A stretch of 64,000 bases of DNA, taken from the NCBI GenBank assembly GCA_944332995.1, contig CALVKR010000007.1:20781-84780 (forward strand), written 5' to 3'. Below, piece by piece: positions 19,329-27,416 of this stretch. Position 1 is the stretch's first letter. Every line of letters begins with the position of its first letter. The DNA comes from an uncultured Clostridia bacterium (GTDB lineage Bacteria > Bacillota > Clostridia > Christensenellales > CAG-917). The notes under the pieces were generated by a model that made no database searches, was not told the origin of the DNA, and saw only the letters and a list, made by a program, of their open reading frames with translations. Both the position numbers and the translations under genes were made by a program.

Positions 19329-20051
19329 ATGATAACCATAAATGCTTCTACACACGACAACGCATCTTTATGCGAAATGATAAAACAGGCAAAAGATGAC
19401 GTGAAAATATCTCACTGCCTCGGCGAAAGATTTTTGGGCGTCGGACTTAAAGACAGATATATCGAAATCGACGGCACTCCGGGAAATGCGCTCGGCGCCT
19501 ACCTCAACGGAGGAAGCGTAAAAGTAAACGGCAACGCTCAGGACGCCGTGGGCGACACTATGAATGCGGGAACGATAGTAATTTACGGCAATGCAGGCGA
19601 CGCTGTAGGATACGCCATGCGAGGCGGAAAGATATACATTAAAGGCAACGCAGGCTACCGTGCGGGGATACACATAAAGGCATACAAGGAAAAATTCCCC
19701 GTCATCGTGATAGGTGGCCGCTGCGGAAGTTTTTTGGGCGAGTATCAGGCAGGCGGCTTGATTATCGTTTTGGGACTTTGTAAATCAGAAAAGAACGTGA
19801 CCGGCAATTTCCCTTGCACGGGTATGCACGGAGGCAGAGTGCTCATAAGAGGCGACGTCAGCAAGATAACCTTTCCCGAGCAGGTCAGCGTTGGCGAGGC
19901 TACAGAAGAAGATATGAACACGGCCATGCCATATATAAAAGAATTTTGCTCGTTGTTCGGCTACGAGCTGTCCGAAGTGCTCGGCTCTGCCTTTACCGCC
20001 GTAAAACCGAACAGCGCCAATCCTTATAAACAAATGTACGTTGAAAACTGA
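19329..20051 (+). CDS. glutamate synthase, GXGXG-domain subunit (GltB3)
   Basis: 240 residues. Corresponds to the C-terminal beta-helix (GXGXG) domain of the large subunit of glutamate synthase: repeated turns such as GNALGAYLNGGSVKVNGNAQ, GNAGDAVGYAMRGGKIYIKG and GGRVLIRGDVS. It starts 20 bp after gltB2 with SD AAAAGGAG. In bacterial GltB this domain is fused; here it is separate, as in archaea and some clostridia. Together with GltB1 and GltB2 it completes the enzyme. Confidence 0.93.
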   Translation: MITINASTHDNASLCEMIKQAKDDVKISHCLGERFLGVGLKDRYIEIDGTPGNALGAYLNGGSVKVNGNAQDAVGDTMNAGTIVIYGNAGDAVGYAMRGGKIYIKGNAGYRAGIHIKAYKEKFPVIVIGGRCGSFLGEYQAGGLIIVLGLCKSEKNVTGNFPCTGMHGGRVLIRGDVSKITFPEQVSVGEATEEDMNTAMPYIKEFCSLFGYELSEVLGSAFTAVKPNSANPYKQMYVEN

Positions 20052-20144
20052 CCGACGCAAAATAACTGCCAAACTTAAAAATGCTCCGTCGACCGTTTTA
20101 TACGATAAAACGCAAAGCTAATTCAGCTAAAATTTTATTTTGTA

Positions 20145-20173
20145 TTGACACGGCGACGGCGTTTATTTATTAT
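20145..20173 (+). promoter_or_regulatory. promoter for glnA-ANTAR operon
   Basis: TTGACA 20145-20150, a 17-bp spacer, TATTAT 20168-20173. The leader to the ATG is about 165 nt and very AT-rich. I saw no terminator within it, unlike the glnN and gltB leaders. Upstream, CGTTTTAT/ATAAAACG (20094-20113) may end the gltB transcript. Confidence 0.75.
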
Positions 20174-20343
20174 TATATTGTTTATATCTATATAAGTATT
20201 TATATAATCTAATTATAAGACTGTAAAACCGTTTGTATATTTAAACAGTAAAACGTTGAAATTGCAAAATTTAAAATGCAAAATTTTAAAAGTTTATAAA
20301 CCAAAACAAAACTTATAAGTCGATATTTTAAAAAGGTGAGAAA

Positions 20344-21555
20344 ATGAGTTATACACAAAAAGAAGTTATGCAATACTGCGCCGAGGAAGACGTAAAATTC
20401 ATACGTCTTGCGTTTTGCGACGTTTTCGGAGTGCAAAAAAATATTTCCGTTATGCCGAGCCAGCTACCCAAGGTATTCAAGCACGGCATCGCCGTCGACG
20501 CTTCCGCTATCGACGGTTTCGGCAGGGAGGGACGCTCGGATTTGTTTTTATATCCCGACCCTTCCACCCTCACCGTCCTGCCCTGGCGACCGGAGCACGG
20601 CAGAGTCGTAAGAATGTTTTGTAAAATCTGCAATCCCGACGGAAGCGTTTTCATAAACGATACGAGAAGTATTTTGATTAAGGCCGTTGCCGACGCAAAA
20701 GAAGCGGGATACACTTTCAATTTCGGCTCCGAGCTCGAATTTTATCTGTTCAAACTCGACGAAAAGGGAAACCGCACCTATATTCCGCACGACGAAGCGG
20801 GCTATATGGATATCGCCCCCGATGACAGAGGCGAAAACGTAAGGCGTGAAATTTGCCTGACGTTGGAACAAATGGAAATAATCCCCGAGGGTTCGCACCA
20901 CGAAGAAGGACCGGGACAAAACGAGATAGATTTTGAATATTCCGATCCACTGACTGCGGCGGACAGAGCTGTAACCTTTAAATCGGTGGTCAAAACGATT
21001 GCGGCAAGAAACGGGCTTTACGCCGATTTCTCGCCCAAGCCGCTTGCCGACCAGCCCGGCTCGGGATTTCACGTCAATATATCCGTCGGCGACGGAAAAA
21101 ACGGCGAGCTTATGCCTTATCTGATTTCGGGCATTATGGATAAAATAAGAGATATCTCTCTGTTTTTAAATCCCGTTCAAAATTCATACGAGCGTCTCGG
21201 TTGCTTTAAAGCGCCCAAATACGTTTCGTGGTCAATCGAAAATCGCTCGCAGCTTATCAGAATACCTGCGGCTGTCGAAAACTTCAAACGTCTCGAGCTC
21301 CGCTCCCCCGACCCGGCTTGCAATCCTTATATAGGCTTTGCGTTGCTCATTTACGCCTGCATAGAGGGACTTGACGGACACCTTCCGCTCCCCGAGCCTG
21401 CGGATATCAATTTCTATACCGCAAGTGAAGATATTCTGTGCCGTTTCAAAACTCTGCCTCTTAGCCTCGACGAGGCAAAAAAGACAACCTTGGCAAGCGA
21501 CTTTGTAAATAAGCACTTGCCGTCATCTTTAATCGACGCCTACCTCAACAGATAA
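20344..21555 (+). CDS. glnA: glutamine synthetase type I
   Basis: 403 residues, somewhat shorter than the usual 440-470 for GSI. Beta-grasp N-domain (VKFIRLAFCDVFGVQKNISV, AIDGFGREGRSDLFLYPDP), then the catalytic domain with FGSELEFYLF, HHEEGPGQNEIDFEY (metal ligands), GSGFHVNIS and IENRSQLIRIPA, the arginines of the phosphate site. No adenylylation Tyr loop was recognised. SD AAAGGTGAG lies before the ATG. Downstream by 12 bp is an ANTAR regulator, so the two form an operon. This is the second, unrelated glutamine synthetase in the island besides GSIII. Confidence 0.95.
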   Translation: MSYTQKEVMQYCAEEDVKFIRLAFCDVFGVQKNISVMPSQLPKVFKHGIAVDASAIDGFGREGRSDLFLYPDPSTLTVLPWRPEHGRVVRMFCKICNPDGSVFINDTRSILIKAVADAKEAGYTFNFGSELEFYLFKLDEKGNRTYIPHDEAGYMDIAPDDRGENVRREICLTLEQMEIIPEGSHHEEGPGQNEIDFEYSDPLTAADRAVTFKSVVKTIAARNGLYADFSPKPLADQPGSGFHVNISVGDGKNGELMPYLISGIMDKIRDISLFLNPVQNSYERLGCFKAPKYVSWSIENRSQLIRIPAAVENFKRLELRSPDPACNPYIGFALLIYACIEGLDGHLPLPEPADINFYTASEDILCRFKTLPLSLDEAKKTTLASDFVNKHLPSSLIDAYLNR

Positions 21556-21567
21556 TCGGAGAAAGAT

Positions 21568-22152
21568 ATGTCGCTTCAGGAAAAGGTTTACAGCGTTTTA
21601 GTCGTTTCTTCATCGGACAAATTTTTAGCGTCCGTATCTCCCCTTTTGCCCGAAGCGTCCTTTTCTCCCGTGGACAAAGCCGACAGCGTATCTAAAGCCA
21701 AAAGACGGCTGGTTGACAAAAGCTACGATATCTTGCTCATCAATTCCCCTCTGCCCGACGAGGACGGTTGCAAGCTCGCAATAGATTTCTGTGGCGTGTC
21801 AAACGGAGTAGCGCTGTTGTTTGTATCAAGAGAACTCTATCACGATTTCTATGCCAAGACCGTCGACTTCGGCGTTATGACCGTTCCCACGCCCACAAGC
21901 GTGCAAGTGGTGGCGCAATCGCTCGATTATCTGAGAGCGGTGATAGAACGTCTTAAGAAATTCAACCGCACCGTCAGCACCGTTCAGGAAAAAATGAAGG
22001 AAATCAGGATAGTCAACCGTGCTAAATGGGTGCTTATCGAAGTTTTAAAAATGACCGAAGAAGACGCACACCGATATATCGAAAAACAGGCAATGGACAG
22101 GTGCATTTCAAAAACGGCGGTAGCGGAAAATATAATAAACACTTATAAATAA
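21568..22152 (+). CDS. ANTAR-domain RNA-binding response regulator (AmiR/NasR-like antiterminator)
   Basis: 194 residues. Residues 8-125 form a receiver-like domain (YSVLVVSSSDKFLASVSPLL; DILLINSPLPDEDG) in which the usual phospho-acceptor Asp appears replaced (LLINSPLPDED), so it may be a pseudo-receiver. A coiled linker (130-150) leads to a C-terminal ANTAR domain of about 55 residues: KEIRIVNRAKWVLIEVLKMT, EEDAHRYIEKQAMDRCISKT, AVAENII. ANTAR proteins bind paired hexaloop RNA hairpins and prevent termination. Its position after glnA suggests it acts on the nitrogen-gene leaders. Confidence 0.88.
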   Translation: MSLQEKVYSVLVVSSSDKFLASVSPLLPEASFSPVDKADSVSKAKRRLVDKSYDILLINSPLPDEDGCKLAIDFCGVSNGVALLFVSRELYHDFYAKTVDFGVMTVPTPTSVQVVAQSLDYLRAVIERLKKFNRTVSTVQEKMKEIRIVNRAKWVLIEVLKMTEEDAHRYIEKQAMDRCISKTAVAENIINTYK

Positions 22153-22181
22153 AAAGACGGAAAATTTTTCCGTCCTTTTTT
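22151..22181 (+). terminator. terminator after glnA-ANTAR operon
   Basis: GACGGAAAA/TTTTCCGTC stem flanked by A and T tracts, overlapping the ANTAR stop codon. Confidence 0.85.
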
Positions 22182-22263
22182 ATCTTGTTTTTACCCCTTT
22201 GACCTAATAAAAATCTTTGATTTAATAAAACACTTTTGAACCGATAAAATCTTTTGTCCGGAT

Positions 22264-22293
22264 AAATAAAAACGCCCGAAATTGTCGGGCGTT
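22264..22293 (-). terminator. terminator of the DtxR-like gene
   Basis: On the minus strand AACGCCCGA/TCGGGCGTT followed by TTTTATTT, right at the end of the gene. Confidence 0.85.
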
Positions 22294-22296
22294 TAT

Positions 22297-22662
22297 TCAA
22301 TCTTTAACGAATGCCTTGATAATTTCAAACAGTTCGTCGGAGACGACGTGCTCTATCCTGCACGCATTTTCTTCCGCCATGGCGGAATTCGCGCCTATCT
22401 TTTCAAGCGCCCTTGTGAGTACCTCGTGTCTTTCGTAAATCTTTTCCGCCCTCTCCTTTCCCTCGGCGGTAAAATCGATATCGCCGCTTACTCGGTCAAG
22501 CGTTATATATCCCTTTTTAACCAACAAGTTTACCGCTTTCGATACGCTCGACTTTGCGTAGTTTAACGTATCCACAATATCCACCGAACGCACGTTGGCC
22601 TTTTTCTTTTTCAAAAGGAAAATCGTTTCAAGATACATTTCCTCGGATTCTCTTGTCCGCAT
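22297..22662 (-). CDS. DtxR/MntR-family metal-dependent transcriptional regulator
   Basis: 121 residues. N-terminal winged helix-turn-helix (SEEMYLETIFLLKKKKANVR, SVDIVDTLNYAKSSVSKAVNLL) followed by the dimerisation and metal-binding domain (ERHEVLTRALEKIG, ENACRIEHVVSDELFE), whose Glu/Cys/His residues match the metal site of the family. No SH3-like third domain, so it is MntR-length rather than DtxR-length. SD CGGAGG precedes the ATG. No metal transporter lies next to it, so its target is not indicated by context. Confidence 0.88.
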   Translation of the reverse strand: MRTRESEEMYLETIFLLKKKKANVRSVDIVDTLNYAKSSVSKAVNLLVKKGYITLDRVSGDIDFTAEGKERAEKIYERHEVLTRALEKIGANSAMAEENACRIEHVVSDELFEIIKAFVKD

Positions 22663-22766
22663 ATCTGCCTCCGAATCTATTTTACTCCATTTAATATTTT
22701 TTGTAAAGAACTCATAATTATTAGTGAAATCTCAGAAATATAATAAATTTGATGTATTATAAAAAT

Positions 22767-23708
22767 CTATTTAAGTATACTTAAGGATAATAATATAACC
22801 ATAACTATTGCAAAAATTATCAGCAAAATTCCAATGCCCATAAAAATCATAGGAAGTATTTTCTCTCTACTTGAATATGACTTTATTCCATTCTTTGTAT
22901 TATATCTATACTCACTATCAAATAAATTTACAGGTAAAATTTTTTCAATTGCATTTATGACCGCAAATTTTCCTTGATTATTCATTTCATACGCTTTTAA
23001 ACAAGCTCGCCAATTATTAGCTAAAAATATAAAAACTATCCCGACTCCCAAAGATATATATCCCACAGCCCACCAATTATCAAAAGCGAACGATGCACCG
23101 ACAGCCGCAACCAAGGCAGCGCATAACGTCATGTATAAATTGCTTGTATTATGACGTCTTTCCATTAGTTTTTCAGACGTATCCACCATTATTTTATATT
23201 CGTTTAATAAAAGCTCATAATACTCTTTTTCCGATAATTTTGTTTTATCAAAGTCTTTGCTGATAACATCATCTTCGATATTCCATTTTACCTCAGACTC
23301 TAAAATGCCGTAAAAATCGTTTTCGTGAAAAATTTTATATTTTGCGATATTTAATAATTCTTCAGAGTAGTCAGTACCAAATATATCTTTGGCAAATTTA
23401 TTCATTGTGCTACTATTAAGTTGAGAACCGATATCGCAAATGTATATTCGTTTCTTTAAACTATTGGCTAAATTTAATTCCCATTTTACATTTTTTGTCT
23501 TGCGACTTTGCTCGTCACTATAAAAATAAACAACTAAATTGCTTTTTATCATCTTCTCTTTTGCTTTCCTATGCCAAAATGATTTGCTATGGTCTTTATT
23601 AAACATAAAAAAATTTAATGCATGTGTGCTGTCTTTTCTCTTATATTCATTTAGCAAGCTGTTTACTTTTTCCGAATCGTTAAATTTATAAATGACATAT
23701 ACGTTCAT
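22767..23708 (-). CDS. TIR-like domain fused to RipA/SLATT-like membrane module; putative defence effector
   Basis: 313 residues, markedly more AT-rich than its neighbours. Residues 1-95 resemble the MTH538/Thoeris-type TIR-like fold: hydrophobic first strand (MNVYVIYKF), a SNLVVYFYS strand and the conserved KNVKWELNLA helix, where Glu77 is the candidate catalytic residue. Residues 165-260 (EYKIMVDTSEKLMERRHNTS, an N-x-W segment, KFAVINAIEKILP) look like the RipA-family/SLATT-like 2TM module, with TM helices at about 191-208 and 212-231. A third TM closes the C-terminus (284-312). Inference: a membrane-anchored TIR effector of an anti-phage or NAD-signalling system. No partner gene is evident. 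Family assignment is by pattern only. Confidence 0.6.
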   Translation of the reverse strand: MNVYVIYKFNDSEKVNSLLNEYKRKDSTHALNFFMFNKDHSKSFWHRKAKEKMIKSNLVVYFYSDEQSRKTKNVKWELNLANSLKKRIYICDIGSQLNSSTMNKFAKDIFGTDYSEELLNIAKYKIFHENDFYGILESEVKWNIEDDVISKDFDKTKLSEKEYYELLLNEYKIMVDTSEKLMERRHNTSNLYMTLCAALVAAVGASFAFDNWWAVGYISLGVGIVFIFLANNWRACLKAYEMNNQGKFAVINAIEKILPVNLFDSEYRYNTKNGIKSYSSREKILPMIFMGIGILLIIFAIVMVILLSLSILK

Positions 23709-23729
23709 ACAATTCCTCTCTTTTTTTCA

Positions 23730-23758
23730 ATAATAACAAATTTTTTTATTAAAATCAA
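23730..23758 (-). promoter_or_regulatory. promoter for the TIR-like gene
   Basis: Minus strand TTGATT (complement of 23753-23758), a 17-bp spacer, TATTAT (complement of 23730-23735). SD GAGAGG lies before the ATG, so the gene is transcribed on its own. Confidence 0.65.
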
Positions 23759-23841
23759 TATCGTCTTTTAACGATTTATGTGTATGCCCTATATGCTTTA
23801 TTAAATATCCTTCAATTTTCTTATTCGTCATTCAGCATATA

Positions 23842-23870
23842 AAAAAGTCTGCTTTTACACAGACTTTTAA
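23842..23870 (-). terminator. terminator of the SPFH operon
   Basis: Minus strand AAAAGTCTG/CAGACTTTTTT with an 8-nt loop, 70 bp after the ribbon-helix-helix gene. It insulates the TIR-like gene from the upstream operon. Confidence 0.8.
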
Positions 23871-23939
23871 TTTGTTGACAGAACAATTCATTTAAATTTG
23901 TTTAATTTTATATCGGACAACCATAAATAAACATTGAAT

Positions 23940-24161
23940 CTAATTAATTTTTTGCATTACTTTGTTTTCTGATTCCAAAGAAAGACATTCGACAAGTTCC
24001 TCGGCTAAGACCTTGGCTTTGGAGTTTTTGTTCCTCACCGCCGATGTAAGGATATATTCTATCTCGGAATTGAGCGAGCGGAAATCGTCGGCAGCCATTT
24101 TATTTAATTCCTCCCACAGCACAGGCGATATTCTGAGCACAAGTTGTTTTTTTTCAGTCAT
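23940..24161 (-). CDS. ribbon-helix-helix (Arc-like) DNA-binding protein
   Basis: 73 residues. The start at 24161 is set by GAGGCG just upstream and by the SPFH stop 8 bp away; the frame extends upstream only as an overlap with the SPFH gene. Sequence MTEKKQLVLRISPVLWEELN, then KMAADDFRSLNSEIEYILTS, fits the Arc/MetJ pattern: a short basic beta strand, then two helices with the LNSEIEYIL dimer core. It is the last gene of the operon, possibly an autoregulator. A toxin-antitoxin antitoxin role is conceivable, but no toxin is adjacent. Confidence 0.75.
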   Translation of the reverse strand: MTEKKQLVLRISPVLWEELNKMAADDFRSLNSEIEYILTSAVRNKNSKAKVLAEELVECLSLESENKVMQKIN

Positions 24162-24168
24162 AGGCGCC

Positions 24169-25128
24169 TCAATACAGACTTCCGCTGTTGACCACAGGTT
24201 GAGCGTCTTTATTGGCACAGAGGACGACCATAAGATTTGACACCATTTGCGCTTTCCTTTCGTCGTCAAGCTCGACAAGTCCCGTGCTCGAGAGTTTTTC
24301 GAGAGCAAGCTCCACCATTCCTACCGCTCCTTCGACGATTGTCGTTCTTGCGTCCACAACCGCCTTTGCCTGCTGTCTTTGGAGCATAGCGGCGGCTATT
24401 TCCTGAGCGTATGCAAGATGCGCTATCCTTGCCTCGACCACTTCTATTCCCGCTATCTCCACTCTCTGCTGAAGTTCCTCGCAAAGCGTCTGAGCAATTT
24501 CCTGGGCACTGCCTCTGAGCGACTTTTCATCGCCGTCGTCGCTTATGTCATAGGGATATTGCCTTGCGATATTTCTTATTGCGGCGTCACTCTGTATTGA
24601 TATAAAGTTGACGTAGTTATCGACGTTAAACACCGCCTTTGCGGTATCTTTTATCCTCCAGATAACTACGACGCCTATCTCGATAGGATTACCCTCGGCG
24701 TCATTGACCTTTTGTTTGTCGTTGTTAAGCGTCATCGCCTTGAGGGATACGTAGTTGCGCCTTGCCATATTGGGAACGGCGGCAGGATTAAATTTTTTGC
24801 AAAGCGGATTATAAAGATAAAATCCTTCCTGTTTTATCGTACCGCTGTATTTACCGAAAAGCACAAGCACCAAAGCCTCGTTGGGTGAAACGACGGCAAA
24901 TCCGCCCGCCATTACGATACAGACGGGTATAAGCAGATATCCTATGACGAACACCGCCACAAGAGAATGCATATGTCCCAGCACTATCATTGCCGTAGAG
25001 CCGGCGGCTATCACGAGGAAAAGCAACAAACCGATATAGCCGTTTAACGGTTTAAGTATCTTTTCGGTATAGTCGCCTTTAACCTTAGCCATAGCCTCGC
25101 TATTCAAATTTTTGTTTTCCTTTTCCAT
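24169..25128 (-). CDS. SPFH/Band 7 domain membrane protein
   Basis: 319 residues. Cytosolic N-terminus, then two hydrophobic segments (about 31-52 and 58-80), then an SPFH domain from about residue 80 (GFAVVSPNEALVLVLFGKYS, then a domain core with VVVIWRIKDTAKAVFNVDNY) and a helical tail typical of flotillin/slipin-like scaffolds (ARIAHLAYAQEIAAAMLQRQ, then KAVVDARTTIVEGAVGMVEL). The family assembles into membrane microdomain rings. It is translated 8 bp before the RHH gene and downstream of a small membrane protein. Confidence 0.88.
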   Translation of the reverse strand: MEKENKNLNSEAMAKVKGDYTEKILKPLNGYIGLLLFLVIAAGSTAMIVLGHMHSLVAVFVIGYLLIPVCIVMAGGFAVVSPNEALVLVLFGKYSGTIKQEGFYLYNPLCKKFNPAAVPNMARRNYVSLKAMTLNNDKQKVNDAEGNPIEIGVVVIWRIKDTAKAVFNVDNYVNFISIQSDAAIRNIARQYPYDISDDGDEKSLRGSAQEIAQTLCEELQQRVEIAGIEVVEARIAHLAYAQEIAAAMLQRQQAKAVVDARTTIVEGAVGMVELALEKLSSTGLVELDDERKAQMVSNLMVVLCANKDAQPVVNSGSLY

Positions 25129-25380
25129 AATTACCTCCGTATGACTTTTTGTTTTCTTTTTCGTTTTCTTTTGTTTGTCTTTTAGTTTTCTTTTTGTTTT
25201 TTTGTTTTTATTGTTTGATTTCCTTTTTATGATATATGACTATTTTGTTTTATGCCCTAACTTTTGTCCGTCTTATCTTTTGCAACCGTTTTGTTTTAGC
25301 GAGGCTTTATATACGGCAAACAATATTTTCCGTCTTTTCGCCGCTGCCGTGCCTTTCGATTTCCACCAGCCTACTAAACC

Positions 25381-25857
25381 TTAACCGTTTAAAACTCCTT
25401 TTTCTTTTAGGACGCTTTCTATTTTTTCCTTTGCCTCGTCAATATCCGTTGCATATCTGATTTTTATCGTTTTGTAGTCGGTGATCAAAAACACGTCGCC
25501 GTAAGGATAAGCCTTGCCGTATTTGTTTTTAAAATGCGACACTTTAACCTCTATTACAGACTTGACAGCGATTGCCTGTCTGTTGAAAAAATCGAAAAAG
25601 TTTTCCGAATCGGTTTTTACGAGCAGACTGTCGGGAAGATTTAAATACTTTATGTGTGATATTACGCCCAAAATCAAAGGCACGGCAAACAATGCGCCTA
25701 TTGCGACAAATATGTATCTTATGAATAAGACATCCTCGTCCAGCGGCAGTAAAAAAGCCGCCAAAAACATTGCCAGCACGCATAGTCCGAAAAATACTTC
25801 CATAAATATAAATTCGCTTTTATGCTTATATTCTTTTCTTACCAGCACTTCTCCCAT
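25381..25857 (-). CDS. hypothetical membrane protein (PH-like soluble domain)
   Basis: 158 residues. Two TM helices (about 18-38 and 45-68) are followed by a soluble beta-rich domain of about 85 residues (NLPDSLLVKTDSENFFDFFN, VKSVIEVKVSHF, DVFLITDYKTIKIRYA) that resembles bacterial PH-like domains. SD AAGGAGGG lies before the ATG. It has its own promoter and precedes the SPFH gene by 252 bp without a terminator that I can see, so co-transcription is likely. Function unknown. Confidence 0.72.
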   Translation of the reverse strand: MGEVLVRKEYKHKSEFIFMEVFFGLCVLAMFLAAFLLPLDEDVLFIRYIFVAIGALFAVPLILGVISHIKYLNLPDSLLVKTDSENFFDFFNRQAIAVKSVIEVKVSHFKNKYGKAYPYGDVFLITDYKTIKIRYATDIDEAKEKIESVLKEKGVLNG

Positions 25858-25886
25858 TTCTTCCCTCCTTTTTATATGATATTAAA

Positions 25887-25915
25887 ATGATATCATCTTC
25901 ATATCTTTTTGTCAA
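25887..25915 (-). promoter_or_regulatory. promoter of the membrane protein - SPFH - RHH genes
   Basis: Minus strand TTGACA (complement of 25910-25915), a 17-bp spacer, TATCAT (complement of 25887-25892). The palindrome ATGATATCAT overlaps the -10 and could be an operator, possibly for the RHH protein. Confidence 0.72.
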
Positions 25916-27245
25916 TACTCAAATCGGCAGAAATATGGAATAACAATAAAGCTAAATTTTTCAAATTATTTTTCTATAAGGTCGCAAAAAAATGGAGCAA
26001 AGTTACCTTTCAATTTTATCCTATTGAACAAATTCGTGAAAGCCTGCTTGGCTCGGAAAGTCGGCTGTTTGCTCAAAACAAACTCCTTTTGTTTTTTCGC
26101 CTTACCACCGCTTCCCTCGCTTTCCGCAAAATCAGAATTTTGCGGATTTTATGAGGTAACCAAAATACAATGATAACTATATTCTTTAAATAAACGTATT
26201 TAAAACAAATAAAACAAGTTTTCCAAAAAAAAGCTGTTGTTACATTTATATCCTTATTATTGCGAGTGAAGCGAGCAACTCGCAAAAAGTTCAGCTTGCG
26301 TGACTTTTTGCGAAAAGCGAAGGAGCAAGCCGTCTCGGAAACAGGCTTTTGCTAAAACATAATAAATTATGTTTTGCCTTACAGCCTTTTCCTCGACTTT
26401 CCGCAAAATCAGGATTTTGCGGACTTTCAAGGTCGCAAAAAAATGGAGCAAAGTTGCCTTTTAATTTTATCCTATTGAACAAATTCGTGAAAGCCTGCTT
26501 GGCTCGGAAAGTCGGCTGTTTGCTCAAAACAAACTCCGTTTGTTTTGAGCCTTTCCACCGCTTCCCTCGCTTTCCGCAAAATCAGGATTTTGCGGATTTT
26601 ATGAGGTAACCAAAATACCAAGATACTATCTTCTTTAAATATAAGCTATTTCGAATATATAGAATGAATAACCTGAAATAACCTGTTGTTTCATTTATAT
26701 CCTAATTTTGCGAGCGATAGCGAGCATATCGCAAAAAGTTCAGCTTGCGTGACTTTTTGCGAATAAGGAAAAACCTGCCGTAAAAAAAGAACACGCCTAA
26801 AGCGTTTTCGATAACAAACAGCAGAGTTTTTCCGCCGTGACAAGATTTGTAAGGAGCGTAGCGACGGAATAGCGAGCATTTTGCGATCGTCACCGGCTCG
26901 GGAAGTCGGCTGTTTGCTCAAAACAAACTCCGTTAGTTTTTTCGCCTTTCCACCGCTCCCCTCGCTTTCCGCAAAATTAGGATTTTGCGGATTTTATGAG
27001 GTAACCAAAATACCAAGATACTATCTTCTTTAAATATAAACTATTTCGAATATATAGAATGAACAACCTGAAATAACTTTTTGTTTCATTTATATCCTAA
27101 TTTTGCGAACGAAGTGAGCAACTCGCAAAAAGTTCAGCTTGCGTGACTTTTTGCGAAAAAGGAAAAACCTGCCGTAAAGTAAGAAAACGCCCATTGCGTT
27201 TTCGCAAATAATCGGCAGAGTTTTTCCGCTACACGCCAAAAATAA

Positions 27246-27270
27246 AAGAAAACGGCTTTAGCCGTTTTCT
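27246..27270. terminator. bidirectional hairpin within repeat array
   Basis: AGAAAACGGC tttA GCCGTTTTCT. A terminator-like stem with A/T-rich flanks on both sides and no adjacent gene. Confidence 0.5.
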
Positions 27271-27384
27271 AATAAAAAAGGCGGTGTCATAAAAATGCGA
27301 ACGAAGTGAGCACTCGCAAAAAGTTCAGCTTGCGTGACTTTTTGCGAAAAGCGAAGGAGCAAGGTATCAAGCGAAATTTTTTTG

Positions 27385-27416
27385 CAAAAAAAATGGAGCA
27401 AAGTTACCTTTGCTCC
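27385..27416 (-). terminator. tRNA-Pro terminator
   Basis: Minus strand GGAGCAAAG gtaa CTTTGCTCC followed by A and eight T, starting 7 nt after the CCA end of the tRNA. Confidence 0.9.

Noticed and set aside
25909..26921. Several 60-90-residue ORFs on both strands in the repeat array
   Set aside because: They consist of repeated palindromic modules, recur with each unit, and lack SDs.
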